From an uncultured bacterium (GTDB taxonomy: Bacteria > Bacillota_I > Bacilli_A > RF39 > UBA660): a DNA stretch of 64,000 bases. Where the stretch lies: contig CAMVPB010000001.1 in assembly GCA_947169285.1 (NCBI GenBank), forward strand, positions 141,226 through 205,225, read 5' to 3'. Positions within the stretch are counted from its first letter, which is position 1; each line of letters opens with the position of its first letter. Below are positions 39,156-48,291 of the stretch, piece by piece. A model generated the notes under the pieces. The model saw nothing but the letters and a program-made list of their open reading frames with translations, had not been told where the DNA came from and did no database searches. A program made the translations under genes and the position numbers.

Positions 39156-41018
39156 ATGAAATATGATGTAATAGTAGTTGGAGGTGGGCATGCAGGATGT
39201 GAAGCGGCTCATGCATGTGCAATATTAGGTAATAAAACTTTATTAATAACTGGAAATATTAATAATATAGGTGATATGCCTTGTAATCCATCAATAGGTG
39301 GCTCTGCAAAAGGAATAGTTGTAAGGGAAATAGATGCTCTTGGTGGAATAATGGGTGAAGTAGCAGATGCTACTCATATTCAAATAAAATTTTTAAATAG
39401 TAAAAAAGGGCCAGGTGTTAGATCTTTAAGATGCCAATCTAATAAGAAATTATATTCAGAAGAAATGGTTAAATTATTAAAAAATACTAATAATCTTATT
39501 TTAAAAGAGTGTTTAGTTAAATCTTTAATTATAGATAAAAATGAAGTAAAAGGTGTCATTACTGAAGAAAATGAAAATATTTTTTCTAAAAGAGTAATAC
39601 TTACTACCGGGACATATTTAAATTCAGATATAATGAGAGGACATAATAAATATAAAAGTGGCCCCCATGGAGAAAAAACTTCTTTATATTTAAGTAAAAA
39701 TTTAAAAGAATTAGGTTTAAAAATAATAAGACTTAAGACTGGAACACCACCTAGGATAGATGGAAATACTATAGACTATAGTGTTATTAAAGAAGAAAAA
39801 GGAGATAATAAGTTAATAACTTTTAGTAACTTTAATAAACCTAGTTATAAAGTTAAGAATCAAATATCTTGTTATCTAACTTATACTAATATTGAAACTC
39901 ATAAAATAATATTAGATAATTTAGATAAATGTGCTTTATATAGTGGAATGATAAAAGGAGTAGGTCCCAGATATTGTCCATCTATAGAAGATAAAATAGT
40001 TAAATTTAGAGATAAAGATAGACATCAAATTTTCTTAGAGCCAAATGAACTTTCTACTAATGAAATATATGTTGGAGGTTTTTCTACAACTATGCCAGAA
40101 GAATTACAAGAAAAGTTAATTCATACTATGAAAGGTTTAGAAAATGCTAAAATAACTAAATATGGTTATGCAATCGAATATGATGCAATTGATCCTACTG
40201 AACTTAATATGTCTTTAGAATCTAAAAAGATAAAAGGATTATATACAGCTGGTCAAATAAATGGAACATCTGGTTACGAAGAAGCAGCTGCTCAAGGATT
40301 AATTGCTGGTATAAATGCTAGTTTGTCATTAAAAGAAATAGAGCCTTTGATATTAAAAAGAAATGAGGCTTATATTGGTGTTTTAATTGATGATTTAATA
40401 AATAAAGGAATAACAGAGCCTTATAGATTATTAACTTCACGAGCTGAATTCAGATTATTATTAAGACATGATAATGCTGATATTAGGCTTACCGAAATAG
40501 GTAGAAAAGTAGGTTTAATAAATGATATAAAATATAAAATATTTAATAAAAAGCAAAAAGAAATAGAAAATTTAATGAATTATATTAAAGAAACTAATTT
40601 CAAATGTTCTAAAGATAATAATGAATTTTTATTAAAGAATAAATCAGTTAAATTAGATAATTCTATAAAAATATATGAACTTATTAAAAGGCCTGAAATT
40701 AAATTGAGTAAAGTTTTAAAGTATTTAAATGTTAAATTTAATAAAGAATCAATAGAACAAGTTGAAATAAATATAAAATATAAAGGATATATTGATAAAA
40801 CAAATAAAGAAGTAGAGAAGATGTTAAATTTAGAAGATAAAAAAATACCTAATGATATTGATTATGAAAAAGTAAAGAATATTGCAACAGAGGCAAAGCA
40901 AAAATTATCTTTAGTAAGGCCTTTAACAATAGGTCAGGCATCACGTATTAGTGGAGTAAATCCTGCTGATATATCTATGCTATTAATATATTTAAAGAAG
41001 GAATATCCAAATGAATAA
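39156..41018 (+). CDS. mnmG: tRNA modification enzyme MnmG
   Basis: MnmG (GidA) is the FAD-dependent partner of MnmE. About 620 residues, with the FAD motif VVGGGHAGCEAAHA, GDMPCNPSIGGSAKG, GPGVRSLRCQ, RIDGNTIDYSV, GTSGYEEAAAQGLIAGINA and the C-terminal tRNA-binding end. The track starts at a TTG inside mnmE; the ATG at 39156 has AGGTGATG and gives the proper MKYDVIVVGG start. It overlaps rsmG by eight bases at its 3' end. Confidence 0.96.
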   Translation: MKYDVIVVGGGHAGCEAAHACAILGNKTLLITGNINNIGDMPCNPSIGGSAKGIVVREIDALGGIMGEVADATHIQIKFLNSKKGPGVRSLRCQSNKKLYSEEMVKLLKNTNNLILKECLVKSLIIDKNEVKGVITEENENIFSKRVILTTGTYLNSDIMRGHNKYKSGPHGEKTSLYLSKNLKELGLKIIRLKTGTPPRIDGNTIDYSVIKEEKGDNKLITFSNFNKPSYKVKNQISCYLTYTNIETHKIILDNLDKCALYSGMIKGVGPRYCPSIEDKIVKFRDKDRHQIFLEPNELSTNEIYVGGFSTTMPEELQEKLIHTMKGLENAKITKYGYAIEYDAIDPTELNMSLESKKIKGLYTAGQINGTSGYEEAAAQGLIAGINASLSLKEIEPLILKRNEAYIGVLIDDLINKGITEPYRLLTSRAEFRLLLRHDNADIRLTEIGRKVGLINDIKYKIFNKKQKEIENLMNYIKETNFKCSKDNNEFLLKNKSVKLDNSIKIYELIKRPEIKLSKVLKYLNVKFNKESIEQVEINIKYKGYIDKTNKEVEKMLNLEDKKIPNDIDYEKVKNIATEAKQKLSLVRPLTIGQASRISGVNPADISMLLIYLKKEYPNE

Positions 41019-41712
41019 AGAAGAATTTATAAAATATGTAGAAAAGTTAAATGTTGATATTAACGAAGAAATATTAAATAAATTAGATAAATATTTTAAA
41101 TTATTAGTAGAATGGAATAATAAATTTAATTTAACTACAATAATAGAAGAAAATAATGTTTACTTAAAACATTTTTATGATTCAATTGCAATAGTTAAAT
41201 CAAATTTAATAGAAAATAAAGAAATTAAATTATGCGATTTTGGAACTGGTGCTGGGTTTCCAGGTATAATAATTAAAATATTTTTTTCTAAAATTAATAT
41301 TACTTTGGTTGAGTCAAATGGTAAGAAATGTATATTTTTAAATGAAGTTATTAAAAAATTAAATTTAGAAAAAATAGAAGTCATAAATGATAGAATGGAA
41401 ATATATTCTAGAATTAATAGAGAGTCATTTGATATAGTAACTTGTAGGGCTGTATCACATTTAAAAGTGATAAGTGAGCTTGGCATACCTTTGTTAAAAA
41501 ATAATGGGTATTTTTTACCTTTAAAATCTAACGTTAATGAGGAAATAATTGAAAGCAAGGATATTTTAAATAAATTGAATTCTAAAATAGAAGATATTAT
41601 TTCATATGAATTACCTATTGAACATTCTAAAAGAAATATATTAATAATTAGAAAATTAAAGGAAACAAATATTAAATATCCTAGAGAGTATAATAAGATT
41701 ATTAAAAAATAA
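41011..41712 (+). CDS. rsmG: 16S rRNA guanine-N7 methyltransferase RsmG
   Basis: RsmG (GidB) methylates G527 in 16S rRNA. It has 233 residues. The N-terminal helices (LLVEWNNKFNLTTI) lead to the SAM site LCDFGTGAGFPGIIIKI, followed by VESNGKKCIFLNEVI and CRAVSHLKVI. The start lies inside the mnmG end, so the genes are coupled. No strong terminator follows; about 80 bases separate it from noc. Confidence 0.95.
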   Translation: MNKEEFIKYVEKLNVDINEEILNKLDKYFKLLVEWNNKFNLTTIIEENNVYLKHFYDSIAIVKSNLIENKEIKLCDFGTGAGFPGIIIKIFFSKINITLVESNGKKCIFLNEVIKKLNLEKIEVINDRMEIYSRINRESFDIVTCRAVSHLKVISELGIPLLKNNGYFLPLKSNVNEEIIESKDILNKLNSKIEDIISYELPIEHSKRNILIIRKLKETNIKYPREYNKIIKK

Positions 41713-41792
41713 AAATTAATAGTCTTTTTTATTGAATTTAATTATTATTTAGTTTAAAATTATAATAGGAAAATAGAATAGTAGGTGTTAAT

Positions 41793-42776
41793 ATGTTTGA
41801 AAATAAAGAAGTTAGATTAATTTCGATAAATGATATTGTTCCTAATAGATTTCAACCAAGGCAAGTATTTGGTGAAAAAGAATTAAATGAACTTGCTGAT
41901 TCAATTAAAGAACACGGAATAATTCAACCATTAATTTTGAGACCTTTAGGGGAAAAATATGAAATAATAGCCGGTGAAAGAAGATATAAGGCAGCTTTAA
42001 TAGCTGGTTTTAAGACTGTACCATCAATTGTAATAGAAGCAAATGATAGTGAGATTGCAGAGATAGCTATTATAGAAAATATACAAAGAAAAGATTTAAC
42101 TCCAATAGAAGAAGCAAAAGCATACAAAAAACTTATTGATATAGGATTAACTCAGGAAGAAATTGCAAAAAAATTAGGTATAACACAACCAACAGTCGCA
42201 AATAAATTGAGATTATTAAATTTAACTCAGGAAACCCAAAATGCATTATTATATAATAAGATTTCTGAAAGACATGCAAGAGGATTATTAAGACTTGAGT
42301 CACCCGAACAACAAATAAGTATGTTAAATAAAATAATAAATGAAAAAATTAATGTAAAACAAACAGAAGAAGAAATAGATAAAATATTAGGGTATAATAA
42401 ACCAACAGAAGACTTAGAAATTCCTGTTTTTGAAGAAGTAGCACCTAAAATAAAACCTATAAATGATATAGACAATGAAAAAATCGAAGTATTAAATCCA
42501 TTTATAGAAAGTGAAGAAATACTAAATATAGATGAAGAACAAGAATCAAAAAATTTATTTAAATCTTTAGATGAATCTTCACAAGATTTATCTATCCCTT
42601 CAATTGAAAGTGTTGAAGAAAAAGATGAAAATATTCAAAATAAATATAAGTATTTAGATATTGTTAATGATACAAGAGAATTTATAGAAGATTGTAAATC
42701 AAAAGGATTAAAAATTATATCTGAAGAATATGATATGGATAATGAATATCAAATATTATTAAAAATAGAAAAATAG
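41793..42776 (+). CDS. noc: Nucleoid occlusion protein Noc
   Basis: Noc is a ParB paralogue that binds NBS sites and keeps the septum away from the chromosome. The 327 residues have the ParB core NRFQPRQVFGEKELNELADSIKEHGIIQPLILR, the GERR motif (AGERRYKA) and the helix-turn-helix TQEEIAKKLGITQPTVANKLRLLNL, closer to Noc than Spo0J. An acidic linker (about 195-275) and the C-terminal dimer domain (KYLDIVNDTREFI) follow. B. subtilis Noc has an N-terminal membrane-binding helix with phenylalanines; here only MFENKEVRL precedes the core. A perfect NBS lies in dnaX. Confidence 0.88.
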   Translation: MFENKEVRLISINDIVPNRFQPRQVFGEKELNELADSIKEHGIIQPLILRPLGEKYEIIAGERRYKAALIAGFKTVPSIVIEANDSEIAEIAIIENIQRKDLTPIEEAKAYKKLIDIGLTQEEIAKKLGITQPTVANKLRLLNLTQETQNALLYNKISERHARGLLRLESPEQQISMLNKIINEKINVKQTEEEIDKILGYNKPTEDLEIPVFEEVAPKIKPINDIDNEKIEVLNPFIESEEILNIDEEQESKNLFKSLDESSQDLSIPSIESVEEKDENIQNKYKYLDIVNDTREFIEDCKSKGLKIISEEYDMDNEYQILLKIEK

Positions 42777-42794
42777 TTTAAAACTATTTTTTTT
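42769..42794. terminator. Bidirectional terminator between noc and the PBP gene
   Basis: AAAATAGT and ACTATTTT surround a five-base loop, with T-runs in both directions. The noc stop is inside the stem and the convergent PBP gene ends at 42793. Confidence 0.7.
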
Positions 42795-44715
42795 ATTTGT
42801 AATTATTGTTTGGTTCAGTACCATTAATATAAAATAGTAAAGTGTTTTTATTTCCATCGTTAGTTTCCCCGCTAAGTGGATTTACTAATGAAGCAGTAAT
42901 GTTATCAGGTATTTCATACCAAGTCTTTTTAGTGTTTTTTAAAATTTCTTCTATTGTTTTAGCCCATATATTTTTATTTGCTATAGATACATTCTTTTTT
43001 GTCGGAGTATTATCGTCATATCCACTCCATACCATTACTAAAGCATCATTATTATATCCAACTGTCCAAGTGTCAGAAGAAGTGCTTCCACTTTTAACTG
43101 AATACTTTCTTGTAATTATTTTATTAATACTTAACATTGTTGGTGAAGTATAATCTACAAAAGTATAATTATATGTATTAGTTAATAATTCATTTAAAAT
43201 ATAAACATATTTTTTATTTAAAACTTCTTCTTCATCACTTTTATGTTCGTATATAATATTGTTATTTATATCTGTTATTTTTTCAATTAAATGCACTTTG
43301 TTTTTTTTGCCCATATTAGCAAGGGTAGCATATCCATTAGCAAAATCAATCATACTTATTTCATTACTGCCTAATGGAAGAGATGCGTTTGGTTCTAATT
43401 TAGTTTCAATACCAACTTCTTTTGCTATATTTATTAAAACATCTGTTCCTAAAAACAAATGAGTTTTAACAGCATAAATATTGTCTGAAAAAGCAATTGC
43501 AGAAGCCATAGATATGTCTTTATTAGCATAAATGTTACTTGCATTTTTAGGTGAATATATTTTGTTATTACCTAAGTTAAAAGTTGTTGGTTCGCTTTTA
43601 AAAGTTGAAGATGCAGTAAATCCATTTTCTAAAGCTGCATAATAAAGAAATGGTTTCATTGTTGAACCAACTTGTCTTTTTGCTTGTGTAACTCTATTAA
43701 ACTCACTTTTAGTATAGTCTATACCCCCAACTAAAGCAGAAATATTTCCTGTTTTGGGATCAACAATTATTGAAGCAACTTGAATATTTTCTATATCTTT
43801 AAGTTCGTTTTTAATATTTTCCTCAAGTACTTTTTGATTATCTAGATTTAAATTAGTATATATTTTTAAACCGCCAGTTTCAATCAATGAATTAGGTATT
43901 GATTTAATATTATTTAATTCTTGCATAACTGCATCTTTATAATAGTAGACGCTTGACAGTGATCTATTTTTTTTAATTCCATAAAAATTAAGTTGTTCAT
44001 TATAAATACTATTAGCTTTGTCTTTTGTTATATATTTATTTTTTACCATACCATCTAAAACTAATTTTTGTCTTTTTTTAGCGTTATCATAATAATTTAT
44101 TGGGTTATAATAAGTTGGATTTTTTGGAATTCCCACTAAAATAGTAGCTTCAGCTAATGTTAAATCCTTCGCGTTTTTATTAAAATAATAGTTAGAAGCT
44201 GCTTCTATTCCATAATTACCTGCACCATAATTGATAGTATTTAGGTACCCTTCTAATATTTCATCTTTTTTATAATGTACTTCTAATTCAAGAGTTAAAA
44301 AAGCTTCTTCTATTTTTCGTTTCCATGTTTTATTAAAATCTAAATATAAATTTTTAATATACTGTTGTGATATTGTTGAAGCTCCCTGGGATAAAGAATT
44401 GTTTTTAATATTAATTAACATTGCTTTTAAAATTCTAGGATAATCAAAACCTTTATGTTTATAAAAATTCTTATCTTCAGCAGAAATAGTGGCATCTATA
44501 ATATTTTTTGAAATATTGTCTAATTTTATCCAAGTAGCATCACTGGCATTCTCAAATACTAGATTTTTTTCGTCATCATATATTAGTATTTGATTTGCAG
44601 TTTTCAAGTTTTCTTTGGGTGTTAAATATGCATAAGCATAAAATCCAAATATTATTACTGTTAAAGAAAAAAATAAAAATATTGTCATTTTAATGAAAAA
44701 GTACAGTTTTTTCAT
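42793..44715 (-). CDS. Class A penicillin-binding protein (PBP1a-like)
   Basis: A bifunctional peptidoglycan synthase of 640 residues: a membrane helix near 9-30, a GT51 glycosyltransferase domain (ISAEDKNFYKHKGFDYPRI, SQGASTISQQYIKNLYL, LEGYLNTINYGAGNYGIEAA) and a transpeptidase domain. The transpeptidase has the S-x-x-K box in VGSTMKPFLYY, the SDN motif (FSDNIYAVKT) and the KTG-type box as KSGS. It lies on the minus strand within a plus-strand arm, so it is transcribed against replication. No C-terminal extension such as PASTA or fibronectin repeats is visible. Confidence 0.92.
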   Translation of the reverse strand: MKKLYFFIKMTIFLFFSLTVIIFGFYAYAYLTPKENLKTANQILIYDDEKNLVFENASDATWIKLDNISKNIIDATISAEDKNFYKHKGFDYPRILKAMLINIKNNSLSQGASTISQQYIKNLYLDFNKTWKRKIEEAFLTLELEVHYKKDEILEGYLNTINYGAGNYGIEAASNYYFNKNAKDLTLAEATILVGIPKNPTYYNPINYYDNAKKRQKLVLDGMVKNKYITKDKANSIYNEQLNFYGIKKNRSLSSVYYYKDAVMQELNNIKSIPNSLIETGGLKIYTNLNLDNQKVLEENIKNELKDIENIQVASIIVDPKTGNISALVGGIDYTKSEFNRVTQAKRQVGSTMKPFLYYAALENGFTASSTFKSEPTTFNLGNNKIYSPKNASNIYANKDISMASAIAFSDNIYAVKTHLFLGTDVLINIAKEVGIETKLEPNASLPLGSNEISMIDFANGYATLANMGKKNKVHLIEKITDINNNIIYEHKSDEEEVLNKKYVYILNELLTNTYNYTFVDYTSPTMLSINKIITRKYSVKSGSTSSDTWTVGYNNDALVMVWSGYDDNTPTKKNVSIANKNIWAKTIEEILKNTKKTWYEIPDNITASLVNPLSGETNDGNKNTLLFYINGTEPNNNYK

Positions 44716-44851
44716 GCTTCCTCCGATTACTATATATTAGTATGTAGAATAATTAATTTAATTATTACATAATAATGTATAAAAAATACTTGATTTATTT
44801 AAAATAATAAGTATAATTTTAGGAGATAAATGTTTTATGACGGAGGAATTT

Positions 44852-45286
44852 ATGAAGTTTAAAACTGTTACAAAAGAAGAATTAGAATTAATGCCTTTTG
44901 ATGATATTGCTTATGTAATATTAAAAGAAAAAGGTAAAAAGATGAAAATAAATGAGATTTTCAAAATTATATGTGATACTTTAGAGTTAGGAGAATCTGC
45001 TTTTGAAAATCAAATAGCTGATTTCTTTACTTTACTTGCAACTGAAAAAAGATTTATTCAATTGGAAAAAGGTTATTGGGATTTAAGAGAAAATCACACA
45101 GCTGAAATTAGAATAAAAGATATTGAAGATGAACTTAATGAAGAAGAAATAATGGAAGAAGATTATAGTGATACTGAAGAAGATGATGAGTATAGTGAAA
45201 CAAAAGATATAGATGATGATGATACGGATGATGATTTAAAAGATTTAGTAATAGTAGATGAAGAAGATGAAGGGAATGATTTATAG
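44852..45286 (+). CDS. rpoE: RNA polymerase delta subunit
   Basis: The delta subunit of Gram-positive RNA polymerase raises specificity and recycling. The 144 residues have an N-terminal winged-helix HARE-like domain (LPFDDIAYVILKEKGKKMKINEIFK to RFIQLEKGYWDLRE) and a very acidic tail that is unstructured in relatives. The track starts five codons upstream; GGAGGA six bases before the ATG at 44852 supports MKFKTVTKEE. It stands before prfA, and pyrG, its usual neighbour, is not here. Confidence 0.9.
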   Translation: MKFKTVTKEELELMPFDDIAYVILKEKGKKMKINEIFKIICDTLELGESAFENQIADFFTLLATEKRFIQLEKGYWDLRENHTAEIRIKDIEDELNEEEIMEEDYSDTEEDDEYSETKDIDDDDTDDDLKDLVIVDEEDEGNDL

Positions 45287-45330
45287 CTAGTTTTTTAGTT
45301 TTTGATTAAATTAAAAAAGGAGATATAAAT

Positions 45331-46395
45331 ATGGATGAAAGATTAAAAATAATAGAAGAAAGATATAAATTTTTAGAAAGTGAATTACTTAAACCTGAAG
45401 TATATGAAAATTATGAGAAAATGAAGGTATTAAGTAAGGAAAAAACTTCATTAGAAGAAAAAGTTAATAAATACCACGAGTATAAGCAAATCATTGAAGA
45501 TTTAGAAACAGCTAAGGAAATGCTTAAAGATCCTGAGATGGTTGAATTTGCAGCAGAAGAAATAGAAACTTTAAGTAATAAAAAAGAAAAACTAGAGAGT
45601 ATTATAAAAAGAATGCTTTTACCAAAAGACCCTAATGATGAAAAAAACGTTATTATGGAAATTAGAGGGGCAGCTGGTGGAGACGAAGCAAATATTTTTG
45701 CTGGGGATCTTTTTAGAATGTACTCTAAATATGCTGAACACGAAGGTTGGAAGTTAGAAGTTACCTATGAAGCTCCAGGGGAAAGTGGAGGCTATTCAAA
45801 CATTGAATTTATGTTAAGTGGTGAATCTGTTTATTCAAAACTTAAATATGAAAGTGGTGTTCACAGAGTTCAAAGAGTTCCAGAAACAGAAAGTCAAGGT
45901 AGAGTGCATACTTCAACTGCAACAGTACTTGTAATGCCTGAAGCAGAAGAAGTAGATGTTGAAATAAAAGATTCAGATATAAGGGTAGATATTACAAGAA
46001 GTTCTGGTGCAGGAGGTCAATGTGTTAATACAACAGATTCTGCAGTAAGAATTACTCATATACCTACTGGAATTATTGTTTATTGTCAAGTTGAAAGAAG
46101 TCAAATAAAGAATAAAGAAAGAGCAATGCAAATTTTAAAGACTAGACTTTATGATTTAAAACAAAGAGAACAAGAAGAAAAGCTTGAAAGTGAACGTAAA
46201 AGTAAAATAGGTACAGGGGATAGGTCAGAAAAAATTAGAACATATAATTATCCACAAAATAGAATAACTGATCATAGAATTAATTTAACACTTATGCATT
46301 TAGATAAAGTTATGGAAGGTCATCTTGAAGAAATTATTGAAGCATTAATAATAGAAGATGAAAGAATGAAACTTGAAGCCGATGAAAATAAATAA
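45331..46395 (+). CDS. prfA: Peptide chain release factor 1
   Basis: RF1 ends translation at UAA and UAG. The 354 residues include the GGQ motif (SSGAGGQCVNTTDSAVRITH) and, in domain 2, the tripeptide region with PETESQGRVHTS and the stop-codon-reading PxT of RF1 (here PET). It overlaps prmC, which methylates the GGQ glutamine, so the pair form a functional operon. The length is normal. Confidence 0.97.
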   Translation: MDERLKIIEERYKFLESELLKPEVYENYEKMKVLSKEKTSLEEKVNKYHEYKQIIEDLETAKEMLKDPEMVEFAAEEIETLSNKKEKLESIIKRMLLPKDPNDEKNVIMEIRGAAGGDEANIFAGDLFRMYSKYAEHEGWKLEVTYEAPGESGGYSNIEFMLSGESVYSKLKYESGVHRVQRVPETESQGRVHTSTATVLVMPEAEEVDVEIKDSDIRVDITRSSGAGGQCVNTTDSAVRITHIPTGIIVYCQVERSQIKNKERAMQILKTRLYDLKQREQEEKLESERKSKIGTGDRSEKIRTYNYPQNRITDHRINLTLMHLDKVMEGHLEEIIEALIIEDERMKLEADENK

Positions 46396-47119
46396 TAAAT
46401 TAAATATTTCTAAAAGAGAATTAGATGAATTAAAACTTGTATCTAAAGATTATGAATCTGATTATAATAAAGTATTAAAAGGATACCCAATTCAATATTT
46501 GATTGGGTATGTTAATTTTTATGGATATAAAATAAATGTTAATAAAAATGTTTTAATACCTAGATTTGAAACTGAATTATTAGTTGAGAAGACCATTAAA
46601 TATATAAATAAGATATTTAATAAAAAAGTAAATATTTTGGATATAGGCACAGGTAGTGGGTGTATAAGTATTGCGTTACATAAAGAAGTTAATTCAAATT
46701 TAACAGCCTGTGATATAAATAATAAAGTTTTGAAATTAGCTAAAAGTAATGCCAAGTTAAATAATTGTAATATTAATTTTATTAAAAGTAATTTGTTTGA
46801 AAATATAAATGATAAATATGATGTAATAATAAGTAATCCACCATATATTGATCAAAATGAAAAAATAATGGATATGGTAGATAAATATGAACCTCATGAA
46901 TCTTTATACGCACCTAATAATGGATTATATTTTTATGAAGAAATTCTTAAAAATGCTAATAAATATTTAAATGATAAATTTATAATAGCTTTTGAAATAG
47001 GATGGTGGCAAGGCGAACTTATTAAATCAATTGCTAGAATTTATTTTAAAAATTCAAAAATAATAATAGAAAAAGATTATACTGATAGGAATAGATATAT
47101 TTTTATAATTGGTGAATAA
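46382..47119 (+). CDS. prmC: Release factor glutamine methyltransferase PrmC
   Basis: PrmC methylates the GGQ glutamine of release factors. The 245 residues have LIPRFETELLV, the SAM site ILDIGTGSGCISIAL and the catalytic NPPYI (IISNPPYIDQNE). The usual helical N-terminal domain of about 80 residues is cut to roughly 35 here; the QYLIGYVNFYG segment is retained. The ATG at 46382 lies in the prfA end (overlap of 14 bases) and is preferred to the TTG of the track. Confidence 0.92.
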   Translation: MKINNKLNISKRELDELKLVSKDYESDYNKVLKGYPIQYLIGYVNFYGYKINVNKNVLIPRFETELLVEKTIKYINKIFNKKVNILDIGTGSGCISIALHKEVNSNLTACDINNKVLKLAKSNAKLNNCNINFIKSNLFENINDKYDVIISNPPYIDQNEKIMDMVDKYEPHESLYAPNNGLYFYEEILKNANKYLNDKFIIAFEIGWWQGELIKSIARIYFKNSKIIIEKDYTDRNRYIFIIGE

Positions 47120-47132
47120 AATAAAAAAAAAT

Positions 47133-47167
47133 ATACCAATACTTATATGAAAGGTTGGTATTTTTTA
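47133..47167 (+). terminator. Terminator after prmC, overlapping the spoIIR leader
   Basis: ATACCAA and TTGGTAT form a stem with a loop of about 15 bases, followed by six T. The right arm ends only a few bases before the spoIIR ATG, so the same hairpin could influence spoIIR translation if transcribed through. Confidence 0.65.
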
Positions 47168-47692
47168 ATGAAAAAAATATTAATAACAATTACAATTTTA
47201 ATATTGTTATTTTTACTTATTAAAAATGAAGAAACTTTAATGATTCCAGAAGATTCTATTAGATTTAGAGTGGTTGCTAATTCAAATGAAAAAGAAGATA
47301 TATATGTAAAAGAATTTTTAGTTAATGAAATAATAAATAATGAATCTATAATATTTAAAAGTGATTCAATAGAAGATTCTAGAAAAAATATAAAAAGTAA
47401 CATTGAAAATGTCGAAAAAGTTGTAAGTGATACTTTTAAAAAATTAGATTATAATAAAAAATATGATGTAAAATATGGAATAAATTATTTTCCACAAAAA
47501 AAGTATAGAGGAATAAATTATGATTCTGGGTATTATGAATCACTTGTAATAACAATTGGAGAAGGTAAAGGTAATAATTATTGGTGTGTAATGTTTCCAC
47601 CGCTTTGTATGATAGATGAAGAGAATATGGATAATATAGAATATAAATTTAAAATAGAAGAAATTATAAAAAAATATATCATAAAGAAATGA
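47168..47692 (+). CDS. spoIIR: Stage II sporulation protein R
   Basis: SpoIIR is the forespore-secreted signal that triggers SpoIIGA to cut pro-sigma-E in the mother cell. The 174 residues start with a signal anchor (KKILITITILILLFLLIKN), then SIRFRVVANSNEKEDIYVKEFLVNEI and the family block DSGYYESLVITIGEGKGNNYWCVMFPPLCM. The track start seven codons earlier lies in the terminator; the ATG at 47168 is preferred. Its stop overlaps the next gene (ATGA). Confidence 0.93.
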   Translation: MKKILITITILILLFLLIKNEETLMIPEDSIRFRVVANSNEKEDIYVKEFLVNEIINNESIIFKSDSIEDSRKNIKSNIENVEKVVSDTFKKLDYNKKYDVKYGINYFPQKKYRGINYDSGYYESLVITIGEGKGNNYWCVMFPPLCMIDEENMDNIEYKFKIEEIIKKYIIKK

Positions 47693-48243
47693 TTAAAATA
47701 ATAATAATTAATATGGAAATATTAACATTATTATTAATAGGATTAAGTTTAAGTATAGATGCTTTTACTATGTCACTTGCATACGGACTTATAGGAATTC
47801 AAAAAAACAAAATATTTTTATCATCAATAATTGTTGGATTATTTCACTTTTTTATGCCTTTGTTGGGTAGTTTAATAGGCTATAAATTATTAAATTCATT
47901 TAAAATAAATCCTAAATATTTAATAATAATTATAATATCAGTATTGTTAGTTGAAATGATAAAATCAATTAAAGACGAAGAAATTAAAACTATTAAAATG
48001 AATATATTTGGTATGTTAAGTTTTGCATTTTTAGTTTCGTTAGATAGTTTTACAGTGGGTATGGGAATTTATTATATAACTAATAAACCAATATACGCAT
48101 CAATTGTATTTTCAATTGTTAGTTTTTGTTTTACATTAATAGGGTATATTTTAGGTAAATATGCATCAAAAAAATTAGAAAAAGCATCTAAATATATAGG
48201 AATAATAATTTTGTTGATTTTACTTATATATTTTATATTTTAA
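47689..48243 (+). CDS. MntP/YtaF-family membrane protein
   Basis: This 184-residue membrane protein has six hydrophobic segments and the MntP repeat: SLSIDAFTMSLAYG in the first half and LVSLDSFTVGMGIYY in the second. MntP exports manganese in enterobacteria; YtaF and YwlD are related proteins in spore formers, where YwlD lies beside spoIIR. The metal-binding aspartates (SIDAF, SLDSF) are present. It overlaps spoIIR by four bases. Manganese is a plausible substrate but is not proven. Confidence 0.8.
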   Translation: MIKIIIINMEILTLLLIGLSLSIDAFTMSLAYGLIGIQKNKIFLSSIIVGLFHFFMPLLGSLIGYKLLNSFKINPKYLIIIIISVLLVEMIKSIKDEEIKTIKMNIFGMLSFAFLVSLDSFTVGMGIYYITNKPIYASIVFSIVSFCFTLIGYILGKYASKKLEKASKYIGIIILLILLIYFIF

Positions 48244-48291
48244 ATTGATAAAAGCAAAAAAATATATTATAGTAGTAATAAGGAGATCATT

